A stretch of 39,611 bases of DNA from assembly GCA_018241185.1 (NCBI GenBank), contig JAFEEH010000219.1, positions 1-39,611 on the forward strand, read 5' to 3'. A model generated the notes under the pieces. The model was not told the origin of the DNA and did no database searches. It saw only the letters and a program-made list of their open reading frames with translations. A program made the position numbers and the translations under genes. The number at the start of each line of letters is the position of its first letter. Position 1 is the first letter of the stretch. Positions 19,863-26,768 of the stretch are shown piece by piece. The stretch is from Pseudomonadota bacterium (GTDB taxonomy: Bacteria; Pseudomonadota; Gammaproteobacteria; Burkholderiales; Burkholderiaceae_C).

Positions 19863-20054
19863 TCAGCCTTTGCGGCGCAGCACCGCGACGGCCATCATGA
19901 CCACGCCCAGCGCCAGGGCGAACCAGCCCACGATGTGGGCGCCGGCGACCATGTCGCGCCAGGCCGGCGAGCGCAGCACATAGGGGCCGAGCAGCACGGC
20001 CGCGCCGATCGCGGCACACATTGCGCCGCGCAGCAGCATCTGATCGTTCTTCAT
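19863..20054 (-). CDS. Small two-helix membrane protein
   Basis: This 63-residue open frame encodes two hydrophobic segments (about residues 8-26 and 39-58, the latter GWFALALGVVMMAVAVL) and a basic C-terminus (RRKG). It is convergent with the DUF808 gene and 12 bases from its stop. It lies downstream of the 52-residue basic protein gene, from which a terminator separates it. I do not recognise a family. The hydrophobic pattern and clean codon bias support a real gene. Confidence 0.6.
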   Translation of the reverse strand: MKNDQMLLRGAMCAAIGAAVLLGPYVLRSPAWRDMVAGAHIVGWFALALGVVMMAVAVLRRKG

Positions 20055-20071
20055 CGGGCGAAATCTCGCGT

Positions 20072-20106
20072 TCCAAAAAAAGAAAAAGCGCCCGCTCGGG
20101 GCGCTT
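20072..20106 (-). terminator. Rho-independent terminator of the 52-residue protein gene
   Basis: On the minus strand AAGCGCCC and GGGCGCTT form an 8-base stem (20086-20106) followed by TTTTCTTTTTTT. It lies 20 bases after the stop at 20126, so it ends that short transcript before the next gene. Confidence 0.93.
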
Positions 20107-20125
20107 GCACGCTCGGCAGCGCCGA

Positions 20126-20284
20126 TCAGCCCTGGTGGGGGCGCTTGCCGGGGTTCTTCTTGCTGCGCGTGGCCGAGCCGCGCTCCAGGCTGCGCTTCTG
20201 GCCCACGCCCTGCTTGGCGACGGTGGCGCCCGGCAGGGGCTTGGTGGCTTTGCGGTCTGCTTCGGTGACGATCTTGTTGCCCAT
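20126..20284 (-). CDS. Small basic protein (52 residues), unknown
   Basis: This frame encodes 52 residues rich in Lys and Arg (KIVTEADRKATKPLPG, then KQGVGQKRSLERGSATRSKK and NPGKRPHQG). A strong AAGGAG site is 7-8 bases before the ATG and a textbook terminator follows, so this is a complete small transcription unit. The composition suggests a nucleic acid- or ribosome-associated peptide, largely disordered. I do not recognise a named family. A longer frame continuing upstream crosses repeat sequence and is unlikely. Confidence 0.75.
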   Translation of the reverse strand: MGNKIVTEADRKATKPLPGATVAKQGVGQKRSLERGSATRSKKNPGKRPHQG

Positions 20285-20316
20285 GTCGGGACTCCTTCGG
20301 TTGGCTGATGAAAAAA

Positions 20317-20392
20317 GGCCCCCACGCTCCCCACTTCGTGGGGTTCGCTGCCCCCAAGGGGGCGCTTTCATCTGGGGGGCGGCCCGGCGATG
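20317..20392. repeat. GC-rich hairpin repeat between small genes
   Basis: This stretch contains CCCCACTTCGTGGGG and GCCCCCAAGGGGGC, two perfect small hairpins, followed by a GGGGGGCGGCCCGGCGA tail. It resembles intergenic repeats I associate with Comamonadaceae. It fills part of the 293-base gap between the 52-residue gene and the exported protein gene. Confidence 0.55.
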
Positions 20393-20506
20393 AAAAATCC
20401 GGAACCCCGTATTGGGCCACAGTTGCGGCGGGCTGCCGGCGGGGGCTTCGCATGACGGGCGGATGGCGGCGCGCCCCGGGCGGCCCGCCGACGCGGCGAT
20501 TTTCGG

Positions 20507-20568
20507 GTCAAATCGGGCTCCAGCGCGCGCCGGACGGGCGCGGACAGCTATCAAAAATATAGCAAACG
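20507..20568 (+). repeat. Two-hairpin dispersed repeat, copy 4
   Basis: TCAAATCGGGCTCCAGCGC, CGGACGGGCGCG, CAGCTATC-aaaaa-TATAGCAAACG. The copy ends 10 bases before the ATG of the exported protein gene at 20578, so it forms most of that gene's leader. Confidence 0.85.
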
Positions 20569-20577
20569 AAAGTTCGC

Positions 20578-20985
20578 ATGACTCTTTCGACTCGGTGTGG
20601 CGCCGGTGCCGCACGCCGCGCGCTGGTCGCGGCACTGCTCGCCGTGGCGCCCTGGGCCTCGGCGCAGCAGGACGCTTCGCAGTTCCCCGCCGCCGCCACG
20701 CGCTTCCTCGACGGCGAGATGCCCGCCATGGAGGCCGCGGTACGCAGCGGCGATCGCGCGTATTTCCACGATGCGATGGCGCGCATGGTCGACTTCGCCG
20801 ATGCCTGGGGCTTCAAGTCGCGCGCCAACCCCGAACTGGCGCGGTTCCCGATGTGCACCGGCGCCGTGCAGGACTTCCTGGTGGTCGGCTTGTGCCGGGT
20901 GACGCCCAACGGCGAGGACTGCACCCCGATGCTGGCCAGCGGCTTCGAGCGCAACCTGCGCGCCTGCCGCGAAGCCGCTCGCTGA
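20578..20985 (+). CDS. Exported protein of unknown function (135 residues)
   Basis: The N-terminus is a Sec signal peptide (positive start, Ala/Leu core, cleavage after ASA near residue 30). The mature part has about 105 residues with four cysteines (MCTGAVQ, GLCRVTP, EDCTPM, RACREAA), which could form two disulfides in the periplasm. I do not recognise a family. The leader is a dispersed repeat copy and no good ribosome-binding site is seen, so expression level is uncertain. Confidence 0.75.
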   Translation: MTLSTRCGAGAARRALVAALLAVAPWASAQQDASQFPAAATRFLDGEMPAMEAAVRSGDRAYFHDAMARMVDFADAWGFKSRANPELARFPMCTGAVQDFLVVGLCRVTPNGEDCTPMLASGFERNLRACREAAR

Positions 20986-20990
20986 AGTCA

Positions 20991-21121
20991 CACCCCCCAA
21001 GCCGCTTTGCGGCTCCCCCCTCTCTCGCCTTCGGCGGGACGGGGCGCGTCCAGCGGCCTGGCCAAGCCAGTACCGCGGGTGCCCTGAGGGCTTTGCTGCG
21101 CTCGCCGGCCGGGGCTGCCTT
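20991..21121. repeat. GC-rich intergenic repeat with hairpins
   Basis: The stretch includes AGCCGCTTTGCGGCT (perfect stem) and CGCCTTCGGCGGG, then a GGCCTGGCCAAGCCAG segment. It resembles an intergenic repeat family I associate with Comamonadaceae genomes. It lies downstream of the exported protein gene and of the minus-strand 68-residue frame, and may act as a bidirectional terminator. Confidence 0.55.
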
Positions 21122-21168
21122 TTAGCGTCGTGGGAAGCGCAGCGCGGTGAAACCGGATGAGGCGCGCA

Positions 21169-21375
21169 CTAGCGCGCCGGCGGCGGCGCTGAGCTGCCGG
21201 GCGCACCGGCGACGCCGGCCGAAGCGGTCATCGGCCCCGGCGGCCCAGTTCTGGCGCGCTGGCCCTGCTGCCGCACCGTTTTCACGAGCACCTCGTGCAG
21301 GCACACCGGGGTGCCATGGTGCCGCAGGTAGGCCTGCATGGCAAGGCTCGTCGCAAGACCGGGGGTGAGGTGCAT
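21169..21375 (-). CDS. Small protein of unknown function (68 residues)
   Basis: The frame starts MHLTPGLATSLAMQAYLRHHG after an AGGAGA site. The first 40 residues are helical and well behaved (CLHEVLVKTVRQQGQ); the last 25 are Pro/Gly/Ala-rich and probably disordered. It lies 138 bases downstream of the M14-type hydrolase gene in the same direction, so it could be the last cistron of that operon. No family is recognised. Confidence 0.5.
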   Translation of the reverse strand: MHLTPGLATSLAMQAYLRHHGTPVCLHEVLVKTVRQQGQRARTGPPGPMTASAGVAGAPGSSAPPPAR

Positions 21376-21513
21376 GGCCGTCTCCTGAGGTGAAGGGCCG
21401 CGAGGACGTGCAGGGCTGCGCATGATGCGCCGTCCACGGAAAAATGCACCTGAAACCGCGTGGCCGGGCGGGTTGTTCCGCGCAGCCACGCCTGTGCCCG
21501 TCGGCGGCCTGCA

Positions 21514-22599
21514 TCAGGCCTTGCGCAGCCCCTCCAGCGTCTGCAGCAGCACCACCCGGGCCTGGCCGAGGACCATGCCCTTCCACACGTCGTCGTCGCA
21601 GTAGAAGGCCTCGCGCACGCCCTGCCGGATGGCGCGCCGCTGCGCGTCCGTCGCTTCGGGGTGGCGGTGCAGCCAGTGGTCGGCGCGCAGGCGGTCCAGC
21701 ACCTCCAGGTCGGGCAGGGTGCCGAACTCCAGGCCCATCAGCGCCACGGCCGCGGCGGGGCATTCGTCGTAGATCGCCGTGACCACCGGCCCCGAGACGT
21801 CGGGCGAGGCGGAGTTGCCCTCGAAAGGCGCGAACACGTCGGCGCCCCACCAGGCGCGTGCGCGCGCCAGGCCGTCCGCGCGGCCGGGGTAGATCTTTTC
21901 GCCGTGGCCGCGCGGGCCCAAACCGGTGTGCACGTCGATCCAGCCGATGTGCGTCATGCCGGCGCCGTGCTGGCGCAGCACGGCGCGGATGGTGCGGTTG
22001 CTCCAGCTCGGCGCCTGGCCGCCGTAGAACAGGCCGTCGGGCACGGTGTACTGGCCCTTGCTGACCGCGGTGCGCCAGGCGCGCAGGCCGTTCTTCTCGA
22101 TGTACGCAGCGCGCGCAGCGTCATCGGCGGCGCTGGGCGGCCAGGTGGCGGGGATGGCCAGCGGATCGACTTCGGCGTAGCCCTCGTTGACGGGCAGCGG
22201 TTGGCTGAAGTCGATGTGGTTGCGGTTGAGGTCGATGTTGTCCTCGTTGGTGCGACGCAGGTGCGAGAAGCCGTGCGGGTTGACGGCATGCACGAGCAGC
22301 AGCGCGATCTTTGCCGCGTCGAAGCGGGCGAGCAGTTCGTCGTCGCGCAGGGTGGCGACCTGGCAGCCCGAGCCGCAGAAGCCCTCGGGGCCGTGCGTGC
22401 CCGAAGTGACGATCAGCAGCCGGGTCGCGTCGGCCGGGCCGAGGCGGGCCACGTCCATGGCGAGCATCTCGCCGAGGGCCCCGCGGTGGCCCTCCATTTC
22501 GAAGGACTGGACCTGCGCGCCGCGGTCGGCGGCAGCGTCGAGGAACTTGGCGCGGGCTTCGGCATACGTGCCGGAAAAGTGTCGGGAAGCGTGAGTCAT
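21514..22599 (-). CDS. M14-type metallopeptidase/amidohydrolase (DUF2817)
   Basis: This 361-residue protein belongs to the M14-like zinc hydrolase group with DUF2817. The zinc motif is SGTHGPEGFCGSG (His69, Glu72), the third zinc ligand is probably the histidine in DVHTGLG near 222, and NIDLNRNHIDF is the conserved substrate-side block. Members are often cytoplasmic hydrolases of acylated amino acids or small peptides. No signal peptide is seen. The MHS transporter gene lies 40 bases upstream, so import and hydrolysis of the same compound is likely. The catalytic Glu in GLEFGTLP near the C-terminal third also fits. Confidence 0.85.
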   Translation of the reverse strand: MTHASRHFSGTYAEARAKFLDAAADRGAQVQSFEMEGHRGALGEMLAMDVARLGPADATRLLIVTSGTHGPEGFCGSGCQVATLRDDELLARFDAAKIALLLVHAVNPHGFSHLRRTNEDNIDLNRNHIDFSQPLPVNEGYAEVDPLAIPATWPPSAADDAARAAYIEKNGLRAWRTAVSKGQYTVPDGLFYGGQAPSWSNRTIRAVLRQHGAGMTHIGWIDVHTGLGPRGHGEKIYPGRADGLARARAWWGADVFAPFEGNSASPDVSGPVVTAIYDECPAAAVALMGLEFGTLPDLEVLDRLRADHWLHRHPEATDAQRRAIRQGVREAFYCDDDVWKGMVLGQARVVLLQTLEGLRKA

Positions 22600-22639
22600 G
22601 GCGTGGCGCGAGGCAGGGGGGTGGAACGAAGGGAGAGGC

Positions 22640-23950
22640 TCAGGCGGCGGCACCGTGCGCGCCGACGGCGTCGATGTCCTGGCCGGTGTGGTCCTTGAGC
22701 CAGAGCAGGCCCAGCAGCGACACCAGCGTCATCACCAGCAGGTACCAGGCCGGTGCGAGCTTGCTTGCCGTGGCGTTGACCAGCCAGGTGCTGATGAAGG
22801 GCGAGAAGCCGCCGAAGAGCGCCACCCCCACGCTGTAGACCAGCGACATGCCGCTGGCCCGCACGCGCTTGGGAAACATCTCGGGCAGCATGGTGATGCC
22901 GGGCACGGTCTGCACCACCAGCCCCACGCTCAGCAGGCTCACCACGACGTACAGCACCGCCGGCGACGGCGCCGACGTGAGCCAGAGGAAGCAGGGGTAG
23001 ATCGCCACGGCCATCGCGACCCGGCTCCAGACGATCAGCCGCTTGCGCCCGACGCGGTCCGACCATCGCCCGACCAGGGGCGCCAGGGCGAAGGAGATCA
23101 GCCCCGTCAGCACGGCGCCGAACAGCGCGACCGGCGGCGGCAGGCCGAGCTCCCGGATCGCGTAGGTCGGCATGTAGAAGGTGACCACGTAGGCCGCGAC
23201 AGTACCACCGACGATGGTGAGGATGGCCGCCAGCACCGTGCCGCCGTGCTCGCCGCACACCTCGGCCAGGCGGCTCTTCTCGGGCGAGCCGGTGGCGGTG
23301 CGCTCGTCCAGCGATTCCTCCAGGTGGCGACGGATGTACATGCCCACGGGGGCGATCGCCAGCCCGAGCACGAAGGGCAGGCGCCAGCCCCAGCTCTCCA
23401 TCGCCGAGGGCGTGAGCGTGGCCGACAGGAGGCCCACCACCACGGCGCCGAGCAGGATGCCCAGCCCCTGGCTGGCGAACTGCCAGCTGGCCATGTAGCC
23501 GCGGTCCGCGGGCGTGGCGTGCTCCACCAGCAAGGTGGTCGATGCGCCGACCTCGCCGCCGGCCGAGAAGCCCTGGATGAGGCGCGCGAGCACGATGAGC
23601 AGCGGCGCAGCGACCCCGATCTGCGCGTAGGTGGGAGCGAAAGCGATCAGGGCGCAGCCCAGCGCCATCAGGAAGATGGTCAGCGTCATTGCCTTCTTGC
23701 GGCCGGCGCGATCGGCATACGCACCGATCACGATGCCCCCGAGGGGCCGCATGATGAAGCCGACGCCGAAGCTCGCCACCGTGAGCAACAGCTGGCCGTA
23801 GCCGCTGAAGGTCGGGAAGAACAGCTTGCCGATGGTCAGCGCGAGAAAACCGTAGACCGTGAAGTCGAAGAACTCGAGCGCGTTGCCGATGGTGGTGGCG
23901 ACGATGGTGCGGCGGCGACTGATCGGCGCACGCGGGGAAGAGGCGGTCAT
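22640..23950 (-). CDS. MHS-family MFS transporter (metabolite:H+ symporter)
   Basis: This inner-membrane importer has 12 predicted transmembrane segments, starting with IVATTIGNALEFFDFTVYGF, the signature of the MHS family that includes ProP, KgtP and ShiA. RPLGGIVIGAYADRAGRKKAM is the loop 2-3 motif and LIQGFSAGGEVGAST is the segment 5 motif. The start is MTASSPR at 23950 (436 residues); a start at 23983 would add 11 residues. It precedes the M14-type hydrolase gene and is divergent from the LysR regulator gene, which suggests an inducible uptake and hydrolysis system. Confidence 0.92.
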   Translation of the reverse strand: MTASSPRAPISRRRTIVATTIGNALEFFDFTVYGFLALTIGKLFFPTFSGYGQLLLTVASFGVGFIMRPLGGIVIGAYADRAGRKKAMTLTIFLMALGCALIAFAPTYAQIGVAAPLLIVLARLIQGFSAGGEVGASTTLLVEHATPADRGYMASWQFASQGLGILLGAVVVGLLSATLTPSAMESWGWRLPFVLGLAIAPVGMYIRRHLEESLDERTATGSPEKSRLAEVCGEHGGTVLAAILTIVGGTVAAYVVTFYMPTYAIRELGLPPPVALFGAVLTGLISFALAPLVGRWSDRVGRKRLIVWSRVAMAVAIYPCFLWLTSAPSPAVLYVVVSLLSVGLVVQTVPGITMLPEMFPKRVRASGMSLVYSVGVALFGGFSPFISTWLVNATASKLAPAWYLLVMTLVSLLGLLWLKDHTGQDIDAVGAHGAAA

Positions 23951-24064
23951 GGGAGGGGTCACGTCCTGGTTGGAATGCGGCAAGGCGCCACGGCTTCACG
24001 GCTGATTTGCCGGGGCATGCTAGGCACAGCCTCGTGCGGTGAAAAGACAATAATTCGTGCACGG

Positions 24065-24083
24065 AGATAACGTCCCGTTATCT
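24065..24083. promoter_or_regulatory. LysR operator: perfect palindrome with T-N11-A core
   Basis: AGATAACG (24065-24072) and CGTTATCT (24076-24083) are exact reverse complements with a 3-base centre, including the T-N11-A element (T at 24068, A at 24080) that LysR-type regulators recognise. It lies between the divergent lysR-type and MHS transporter genes, 15 bases before the lysR-type start. Confidence 0.85.
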
Positions 24084-24098
24084 GCGGGAATACCCTTC

Positions 24099-24989
24099 AT
24101 GAAGCCCAACCAGCTCCAAGCCTTCGCCGCCGTCGCCGCGCAACTGAGCATCCGCGGCGCGGCGCGCGCGCTCGGCATCTCGCAGCCGGCGGTGACGAAG
24201 ATCGTGCGCGAACTGGAGCGCGAAGTGGGCGCGCCGCTGGTCGAGCGCAGCGTCAGGGGTGTGCGACTCACGACCTATGGCCAAGCCTTCGCGCCACGCG
24301 CCCGGCAACTGCTGGAGGACATGCGCCGCGCGCGCGACGAGATCGCGCAGATCCGCGACGGCGTGCGCGGCCGCGTGGCGCTGGCGGTCAGCACATCCTT
24401 CGCACTGACGCTGCTGCCGCCGGCGTTCAAGGAGTTCCATGCGTGCCTGCCTTCCGTCGATGTGCATTTCAGCGAAGCGGTGCTGCCGGCCATGCTCACC
24501 CAACTGCTCGACGGGCGGCTCGATTTCGCCGTTGCGCACATCGTGCCGGGGACGCTGGGACCCGAGTTCGACAGCACCGAACTGTTCCAGGTTCAGCTGG
24601 TCATCGGCGTGCGCCGCCGACACCCGCTGCGGCACGCGCGCTCCCTGCTCGAGTTGCACGGGGCGGAGTGGGCGCTCCCCGGCGACGGCGAGGCGGCCCG
24701 CGACGCGATTGCGCCGTTGTTCGCCCCGATGGGACTGTCGCCGCCCCTGCGCGTGGTGCAGGGCCAGTCGGTGACCGTGGCGCTGGCCCTGGTGGGCCAC
24801 ATGGACCTGGTGGGCATGTTCGTGGAGCCGCTCGAAAGCCTCGCGTTCCGCCAGCATGGGGTGGTGCGCGTGGCGCTCGACGAGGCGCTTCCCGCGCTGC
24901 GGGTGTGCGTCATCCGGCGCCGCGGCCATGCCCTCACGCCGGCGGCGCAGCAGTTCGTCGAATGCATCCAGCGCTGCGCGCAGCGCTAG
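24099..24989 (+). CDS. LysR-family transcriptional regulator
   Basis: This 296-residue regulator starts MKPNQLQAFAAVAAQLSIRGAARALGISQPAVTK in part, the standard LysR helix-turn-helix. The effector-binding domain follows from about residue 90 (GRVALAVSTSFALTLLPPAF). A start at 24057 would add 14 residues through the operator and is unlikely. Divergent orientation and the T-N11-A palindrome indicate control of the MHS transporter and M14-type hydrolase genes together with autoregulation. The inducer is probably the transported compound or its hydrolysis product. Confidence 0.95.
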   Translation: MKPNQLQAFAAVAAQLSIRGAARALGISQPAVTKIVRELEREVGAPLVERSVRGVRLTTYGQAFAPRARQLLEDMRRARDEIAQIRDGVRGRVALAVSTSFALTLLPPAFKEFHACLPSVDVHFSEAVLPAMLTQLLDGRLDFAVAHIVPGTLGPEFDSTELFQVQLVIGVRRRHPLRHARSLLELHGAEWALPGDGEAARDAIAPLFAPMGLSPPLRVVQGQSVTVALALVGHMDLVGMFVEPLESLAFRQHGVVRVALDEALPALRVCVIRRRGHALTPAAQQFVECIQRCAQR

Positions 24990-25073
24990 CGCCTGTTCAC
25001 GCGATACGAGGGGAGGCCGTTCCCCGCCAGGGGCCGGCTGCGGTGCGGACGCCTGGCATGGCGTCGACCGGCT

Positions 25074-26768
25074 CTAGCGCTCGCCGAGGTTGTAGGTCAG
25101 CAGCAGCGTCAGCCGCGCACGGCGCAGCGGGTTGCTGGCGCTGGGGTCGCCCGTCGGCTTGGCGATGGCCACGTCCAGGTTGTAGTGCTTGCCGTCGGTG
25201 AAGCGCGCCCCCAGGGCCACCGAGCGCAGCTTGCGCGGCGAGGGCTCGCCCTGCTTGAGCGACACCTGCGCAGCCTCGACCAGCAGGTACGGCTCGACCT
25301 GCTTGAGCCATTCGCCGCCCTCCAGCTTGAACAGGCGGTTGACCTCCAGGCCCAGGCCCCAGCCCGAGTCGCCCGCCGCGTCGCCGGCCGCATAGCCGCG
25401 CCCGAAGCGCTGGTTGCCGAAGGAGATGCGTTCCGAACTGGCCAGCGTGTGGGGGCTGTACTGCGCGCCGAAGCTCACGGCGGTGCCCCACTGGTTGTCG
25501 AAGCGGTTGCGCTGGCTCAGGTCGACCACCAGGCGGGTGAAATCGAGTTTGGCCGGGTTCGTGCCTGCCACGCCGGCCACATTGCTGCGTTGTTCGGCCA
25601 GGGCGCCGAGGCCGCGCAGGCCCTGGGCCAGCATCACGCTGGCGCTGCGGCTGTGCGTGGGCGTGGCGTCCTGGTAGCTCAGCTGCGCGAACAATGCCCG
25701 CACGCGGGTGTCGTCCTCGAGCCGGGTGCCGGTCAGCGGCACACGGTAGTCGTCGAGGTTGTTCACGGCATAGAAGCCGCCGCTGAGCGTGAGGCTGCGC
25801 TGGGCACCCAGCAACAGCGGGTAGCTCGCCGAGAGTTCGGCCCGGCGATTGGTGTTGCGCCGCTCGATGCGCGAGCCGCGGTCCATGGCCTCGTCGGGGT
25901 AGCCGCGGTAGTGGGTGTACGCGGCCTTGAGCGCCAGCCCATCGGCACCGACGAGCTGCGTGTAGCTGGTGGTCAGAAGCGCCTCGTTGCGCGGGTTGCC
26001 CAGCAGGGTGGAGGCGCTGAGCTGGCCCCCGGCGATGAAGGGGTCGTTGATCACGCCGGTCAGCACCGCGCGCGGCGTGGGCTGGCGCAGGTCGGCGCCC
26101 AGCGAGATGTCGTAGGGCCGGCGCTTCACGGCCAGCACGAGGGTGGTGGCACCGTCGGTGGTGCCGGGCAGTGCCGCCGTCGCGGTCACGGTGAGGCCGG
26201 GCAGGCGCGCCATGAGCTGTGTCGCGCGCTCGAAGGTGGCCTGGCGCAGCGGCCTTTCGGCGCGCAGCGCTTCGGCCATCGCGCGCAGGCGGGCTTCCGA
26301 CGGGCCGGCGTCGCCCTCGATGCGGACGTTGGCGATATAGCCCTCGACCGCCACCACCCGCACGACGCCGCCGTCGAAGGACTGCTCGGGCACATAGACG
26401 AAGGCCAGCGGATGGCCGCGTTCCTTGTACAGCGCCGTGGCTTCGCGCGCGGCCTGCACCAGCCGGGCCACCGGCACCGGCTGGCCGGCCAGCGGCGCGA
26501 AGAAGGCCGCTACATCGGCGAAGGGCAGGGCGGCCACGCCCTCGATGTCGAAACGCGAGGGCGTGACCGTCTGGCCCATCCGGCCGGCCGCCTGGGCCGG
26601 CGTCTGCACGTCCACCTGCGCCCTCGGGGCCGGCACCGGCGCTTGCGACGCGGGCAGCGGCAACTGGTCCAGCGGGTTGCCGGCGGATTGCGCCTGCGCG
26701 GCCGCCACCAGACTGCCAGCCAGCGCGATGCCCAGCCCGGAGCGGCGCAGATGGACGCGGGTCCTCAT
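25074..26768 (-). CDS. Two-partner secretion outer-membrane transporter (ShlB/FhaC type)
   Basis: This 564-residue protein has a signal peptide (cleavage after AQA near residue 26), a Pro-rich linker, POTRA domains (RFDIEGVAALPFADVAAFFA, then VRVVAVEGYIANVRIEGDAG) and a C-terminal 16-strand-type barrel. The loop 6 motif appears as RFGRGYAAGD near residue 455 (VRGY in FhaC). Length is typical (FhaC 554). Such proteins export a TpsA substrate across the outer membrane or act as surface channels. No TpsA with a hemagglutinin-like TPS domain is in the window. Its ATG overlaps the stop of the lipoprotein gene (ATGA), so the two are translationally coupled. Confidence 0.9.
   Translation of the reverse strand: MRTRVHLRRSGLGIALAGSLVAAAQAQSAGNPLDQLPLPASQAPVPAPRAQVDVQTPAQAAGRMGQTVTPSRFDIEGVAALPFADVAAFFAPLAGQPVPVARLVQAAREATALYKERGHPLAFVYVPEQSFDGGVVRVVAVEGYIANVRIEGDAGPSEARLRAMAEALRAERPLRQATFERATQLMARLPGLTVTATAALPGTTDGATTLVLAVKRRPYDISLGADLRQPTPRAVLTGVINDPFIAGGQLSASTLLGNPRNEALLTTSYTQLVGADGLALKAAYTHYRGYPDEAMDRGSRIERRNTNRRAELSASYPLLLGAQRSLTLSGGFYAVNNLDDYRVPLTGTRLEDDTRVRALFAQLSYQDATPTHSRSASVMLAQGLRGLGALAEQRSNVAGVAGTNPAKLDFTRLVVDLSQRNRFDNQWGTAVSFGAQYSPHTLASSERISFGNQRFGRGYAAGDAAGDSGWGLGLEVNRLFKLEGGEWLKQVEPYLLVEAAQVSLKQGEPSPRKLRSVALGARFTDGKHYNLDVAIAKPTGDPSASNPLRRARLTLLLTYNLGER

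Noticed and set aside
21122-21850. 242-codon minus-strand frame overlapping the M14-type gene and the 68-residue gene
   Set aside because: Different frame from both; low-complexity Arg/Ala/Gly translation, no motif.
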